From a bacterium (GTDB lineage: Bacteria; Auribacterota; UBA3054; B51-G9): 7,599 bases of DNA. The notes under the pieces were generated by a model. The model was not told the origin of the DNA, searched no databases, and saw only the letters and a program-made list of their open reading frames with translations. The stretch is taken from NCBI GenBank assembly GCA_029939815.1, contig JAOZSF010000082.1, positions 1-7,599 on the forward strand, read 5' to 3'. The translations under genes were made by a program, and so were the position numbers. Positions 5,684 through 7,599 of the stretch are shown one piece after another (the first letter of the stretch is position 1; each line of letters begins with the position of its first letter).

Positions 5684-6457
5684 TTAATGAGAAATTCTGT
5701 TATGGAACACTGGGTTTTTACCTTTAATATCCTCGTAAATTAACGTGTCGTTAAGCCAAATTGAGACATCCCACCCATCGCCTTTATCACCATATTTATG
5801 CCTTTTTTTATTTCCGCCAGTAAAGCTCACTCCACTTTTAAGTGAAAATTTATACATATAATAAGGGGATGAAAAATAGCAGAAGTGATATTTATTATTG
5901 CCTGATAAAGTTTCTTTTTTAGTGATATCACTATCTTCTTTTTTGGGTGGTTTGCTCTTTTTATATTCTTTTATATAATGAGAATATATTGTTTTCAATG
6001 TATAAGTTTTCTCGGGATCGAGGTTAGATAATTCAATATCCAATTTACCTTTACTTTCTTTCTTATAATTTCTTGATGAGCGGCTTGCATTTGTTTTCTT
6101 AAAAGCTCCTTCGCTTTCGTTCGAGTTTACTTCTAAGCGAATACGCGAAAAATCTATTTTTTTCTCCTTTTCTTCTTCATTTTTCTTTGCGAATTTTTCT
6201 TCTTTCTTATTTTTCCTTTCGATTGCCTGTTTCTTTAACGCTTCATAAAGTTCGGGATAAATTTCCTGAATGGATTTATTTTTAACTGATCGCCATTTTA
6301 ATGTTTTCTCTCCATCAGCGGTTTTTAAAACAAATTTTTCATCATCTTTCGATATAACCTCTCCTTCGATTGTTCCGCCTTTTCTTAAATATACAGTTGT
6401 ACCGAAACAAAAATTAACAAACAAAACCACAAGTAACACTGATACAAGTTTTCCCAT
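5684..6457 (-). CDS. Secreted protein of unknown function with N-terminal small beta-barrel-like domain
   Basis: I do not recognise this 257-residue protein. Residues 1-20 (MGKLVSVLLVVLFVNFCFG) form a Sec signal peptide, so it is probably periplasmic. Residues 21-60, TVYLRKGGTIEGEV through KTLKWRSVKN, have alternating strands and glycine turns like small SH3/Sm-like barrels that follow signal peptides in some PVC-type bacteria. Residues about 66-103 are a highly charged Lys/Glu-rich helix, probably a coiled coil or linker. Residues 139-257 look beta-rich (KLDIELSNLDPEKTYTLK, then GWDVSIWLNDTLIYEDI near the end), as in an extracellular beta-sandwich. It lies 24 bases after the lipoprotein gene and 37 before argG, suggesting co-transcription. 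Only a weak purine-rich GGAAGAAG precedes the ATG. Codon use is AT- and lysine-rich. Confidence 0.75.
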   Translation of the reverse strand: MGKLVSVLLVVLFVNFCFGTTVYLRKGGTIEGEVISKDDEKFVLKTADGEKTLKWRSVKNKSIQEIYPELYEALKKQAIERKNKKEEKFAKKNEEEKEKKIDFSRIRLEVNSNESEGAFKKTNASRSSRNYKKESKGKLDIELSNLDPEKTYTLKTIYSHYIKEYKKSKPPKKEDSDITKKETLSGNNKYHFCYFSSPYYMYKFSLKSGVSFTGGNKKRHKYGDKGDGWDVSIWLNDTLIYEDIKGKNPVFHNRISH

Positions 6458-6481
6458 TGGCTTCTTCCGCCCTCGTTAAAT

Positions 6482-7117
6482 TTAAAGTGTTGCAGGAACT
6501 GTGCTCATGATGCACGCGTACGCCGCTCCGTTATTAAAAGATAAATTATTTGCCGGTACCGGAACTCTTTTGACAATTATGTTTTCATCAACCGCTTTTT
6601 CAGCCAAGCCCTCTGTAACACAAAGCTCAACTCCGGCATTTTTTAATTTCGAAATGGTAGTTAAAGATAATTTTTTGTTTTTCCCGTAAGATTTGCTGTT
6701 AACAAATACTGCACGAATGCTGCAATCGTTATTGAATGCTGTACGAATTTGTTCAGCGAGCCATTCGACGGTCATAATTTTACTTTCCACAAGAATTACG
6801 GCTTTCAAATTTTTGTTATTTTCAACTTCATAGACAATTTGATCTTCAATTCCGTTAAATTTCGTTTTTTCAGTTATTTCCGCCGGCTGCATTGCAATCA
6901 TTGTCGGACATTCATTTGGTAATTGCTGATTAGTTTCTACCAAAAGCAATAAAAGCGGACCATATCTTGCCGCCAATTTCGCGGCGAGCATAATGAGCGG
7001 TTGCAGCGGGGCCAACATCAGCAGCGGAAAATACGCGAGAAAACATCCACCAAGCAGAAGTGATGCGGATACCATTGATAGCAATTTAAATATTTTCCTT
7101 AAGAAATCTGTTTTCAT
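6482..7117 (-). CDS. Predicted lipoprotein of unknown function
   Basis: The 211 residues begin with a lipoprotein signal: a basic N-terminus, a hydrophobic stretch and the lipobox LGGC with Cys25. A second very hydrophobic, Pro/Leu-rich segment (26-60, ending ARYGPLLLLLV) follows at once, which is unusual and suggests extra membrane contact. Residues about 90-211 are soluble alpha/beta. The order AVILVESKIMTVEWLAEQIR, then IRAVFVN, then LKNAGVELCV loosely resembles half of a phospholipase-D-like fold, but no HKD motif is present, so any such relation would be to a non-catalytic form. The ATG overlaps the ruvX stop as ATGA, and a GAGGTG site inside ruvX supports the start. The tight coupling suggests co-expression with ruvX, perhaps without functional linkage. 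Confidence 0.8.
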   Translation of the reverse strand: MKTDFLRKIFKLLSMVSASLLLGGCFLAYFPLLMLAPLQPLIMLAAKLAARYGPLLLLLVETNQQLPNECPTMIAMQPAEITEKTKFNGIEDQIVYEVENNKNLKAVILVESKIMTVEWLAEQIRTAFNNDCSIRAVFVNSKSYGKNKKLSLTTISKLKNAGVELCVTEGLAEKAVDENIIVKRVPVPANNLSFNNGAAYACIMSTVPATL

Positions 7118-7575
7118 TTTAACACCTCATTTATGTCAAGATAATTTTGCAATATAAGTTGTGCGGCAACCCTGTCCTTCACTTCTTTCCTTTTTTTGCG
7201 TGATAAATCCGCCGATAACAAAACTTTTTCCGCGGCAACTGAAGTTAATCTCTCATCCTGTAATATTACATTAATTTCACGCGTTAAATTCTGCTTAAAA
7301 TATTCTTTGAGTAACCGGACACACTCATTTGCCATTTTGCTCATATCACTTTCCATTCCGTTAAGATGGATTGGATTACCGATTACAACGGTTTTAATTT
7401 TTTGTTTTTCGCTATTTGTCTTTTCATAATCCAAAACTAATTGCAGAATTGATTTTGATACCTTTTTGGCTGACCCGCCTTCAATTGTAGGCAATGGCTG
7501 AGCCGTCATCCCCATCGGGTCGGACACTGCCAAACCGAGCCTTACAGTTCCAATATCAACACCAAGTATTCGCAT
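7114..7575 (-). CDS. ruvX: RuvX/YqgF-family Holliday-junction-resolvase-like nuclease
   Basis: RNase-H-fold protein implicated in 5' pre-16S rRNA maturation and, in some bacteria, in Holliday junction cleavage. The 153 residues are a little over the usual 135-150. The first strand, GVDIGTVRLGLAVSD (5-19), carries catalytic Asp7. IGNPIHLNG (65-73) matches the VGxPxxxxG motif. DERLTSVAAE (107-116) supplies the second acidic site, and KDRVAAQLILQNYLD (133-147) the last one with Asp134. The upstream gene is beyond the window, and only 24 bases are visible before the ATG, without a Shine-Dalgarno. The stop codon overlaps the lipoprotein start by four bases, so ruvX is probably the first visible gene of a four-gene unit ending with argG. 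Confidence 0.95.
   Translation of the reverse strand: MRILGVDIGTVRLGLAVSDPMGMTAQPLPTIEGGSAKKVSKSILQLVLDYEKTNSEKQKIKTVVIGNPIHLNGMESDMSKMANECVRLLKEYFKQNLTREINVILQDERLTSVAAEKVLLSADLSRKKRKEVKDRVAAQLILQNYLDINEVLK
7123..7128 (-). promoter_or_regulatory. Shine-Dalgarno site of the lipoprotein gene, inside ruvX
   Basis: The minus strand reads GAGGTG, five bases before the lipoprotein ATG. It is built from the Glu-Val codons near the end of ruvX. With the ATGA stop-start overlap it supports translational coupling and this choice of start. Confidence 0.75.
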
Positions 7576-7599
7576 ATTAATTTAGTAATTGATTAATTT

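Overview
The window is an AT-rich bacterial chromosome segment in which every recognisable gene lies on the minus strand. A Wzm/Wzt-type O-polysaccharide exporter, a lipoprotein with a lipobox and a Sec-exported protein indicate a Gram-negative, diderm cell. Strong Shine-Dalgarno sites are present at only some genes (argG and the lipoprotein). The style of the repeats and of the IS200-like relic would fit a Bacteroidota/Ignavibacteria-like or a PVC-type (Lentisphaerota/Kiritimatiellota-like) genome. That placement is an impression, not a result.

In transcription order (high to low coordinates), ruvX (7114-7575) overlaps a lipoprotein gene (6482-7117) by ATGA. A short gap leads to a secreted protein of unknown function (5684-6457), and another to argG (4459-5646). 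These four look like one transcription unit that mixes DNA metabolism, envelope proteins and arginine synthesis. The ~740 bases downstream of argG (3718-4458) hold no intact gene. They contain two composite palindrome arrays (3720-3927 and 4148-4438) on either side of a decayed IS200-like/REP-associated tyrosine transposase (3918-4137) that has lost its catalytic middle.

Beyond the arrays lie acyP (3433-3714), a 177-base gap, a glyoxalase-II-like metallo-beta-lactamase protein (2608-3255), wzm (1743-2624, overlapping the hydrolase by 17 bases), a 189-base gap, and wzt (1-1553, running off the left edge). Wzm and Wzt together would form the ABC transporter that moves a lipid-linked polysaccharide to the periplasmic face. 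The long C-terminal part of Wzt would recognise the glycan.

The most interesting signal is a 77-base element found twice, directly before wzt (1554-1630) and directly before the hydrolase gene (3256-3332). Both copies have the same orientation and end exactly at the start codon. Each reads as a long hairpin, with conserved flanks and a different but still self-complementary tip, followed by a small hairpin whose stem carries a compensatory change (GTGCC/GGCAC versus GCGCC/GGCGC). Two unrelated genes sharing such a leader suggests an undescribed structured 5' leader, or a mobile palindrome that inserts at start codons. The second candidate system is the palindrome array and transposase relic, where one hairpin class also shows paired base changes.
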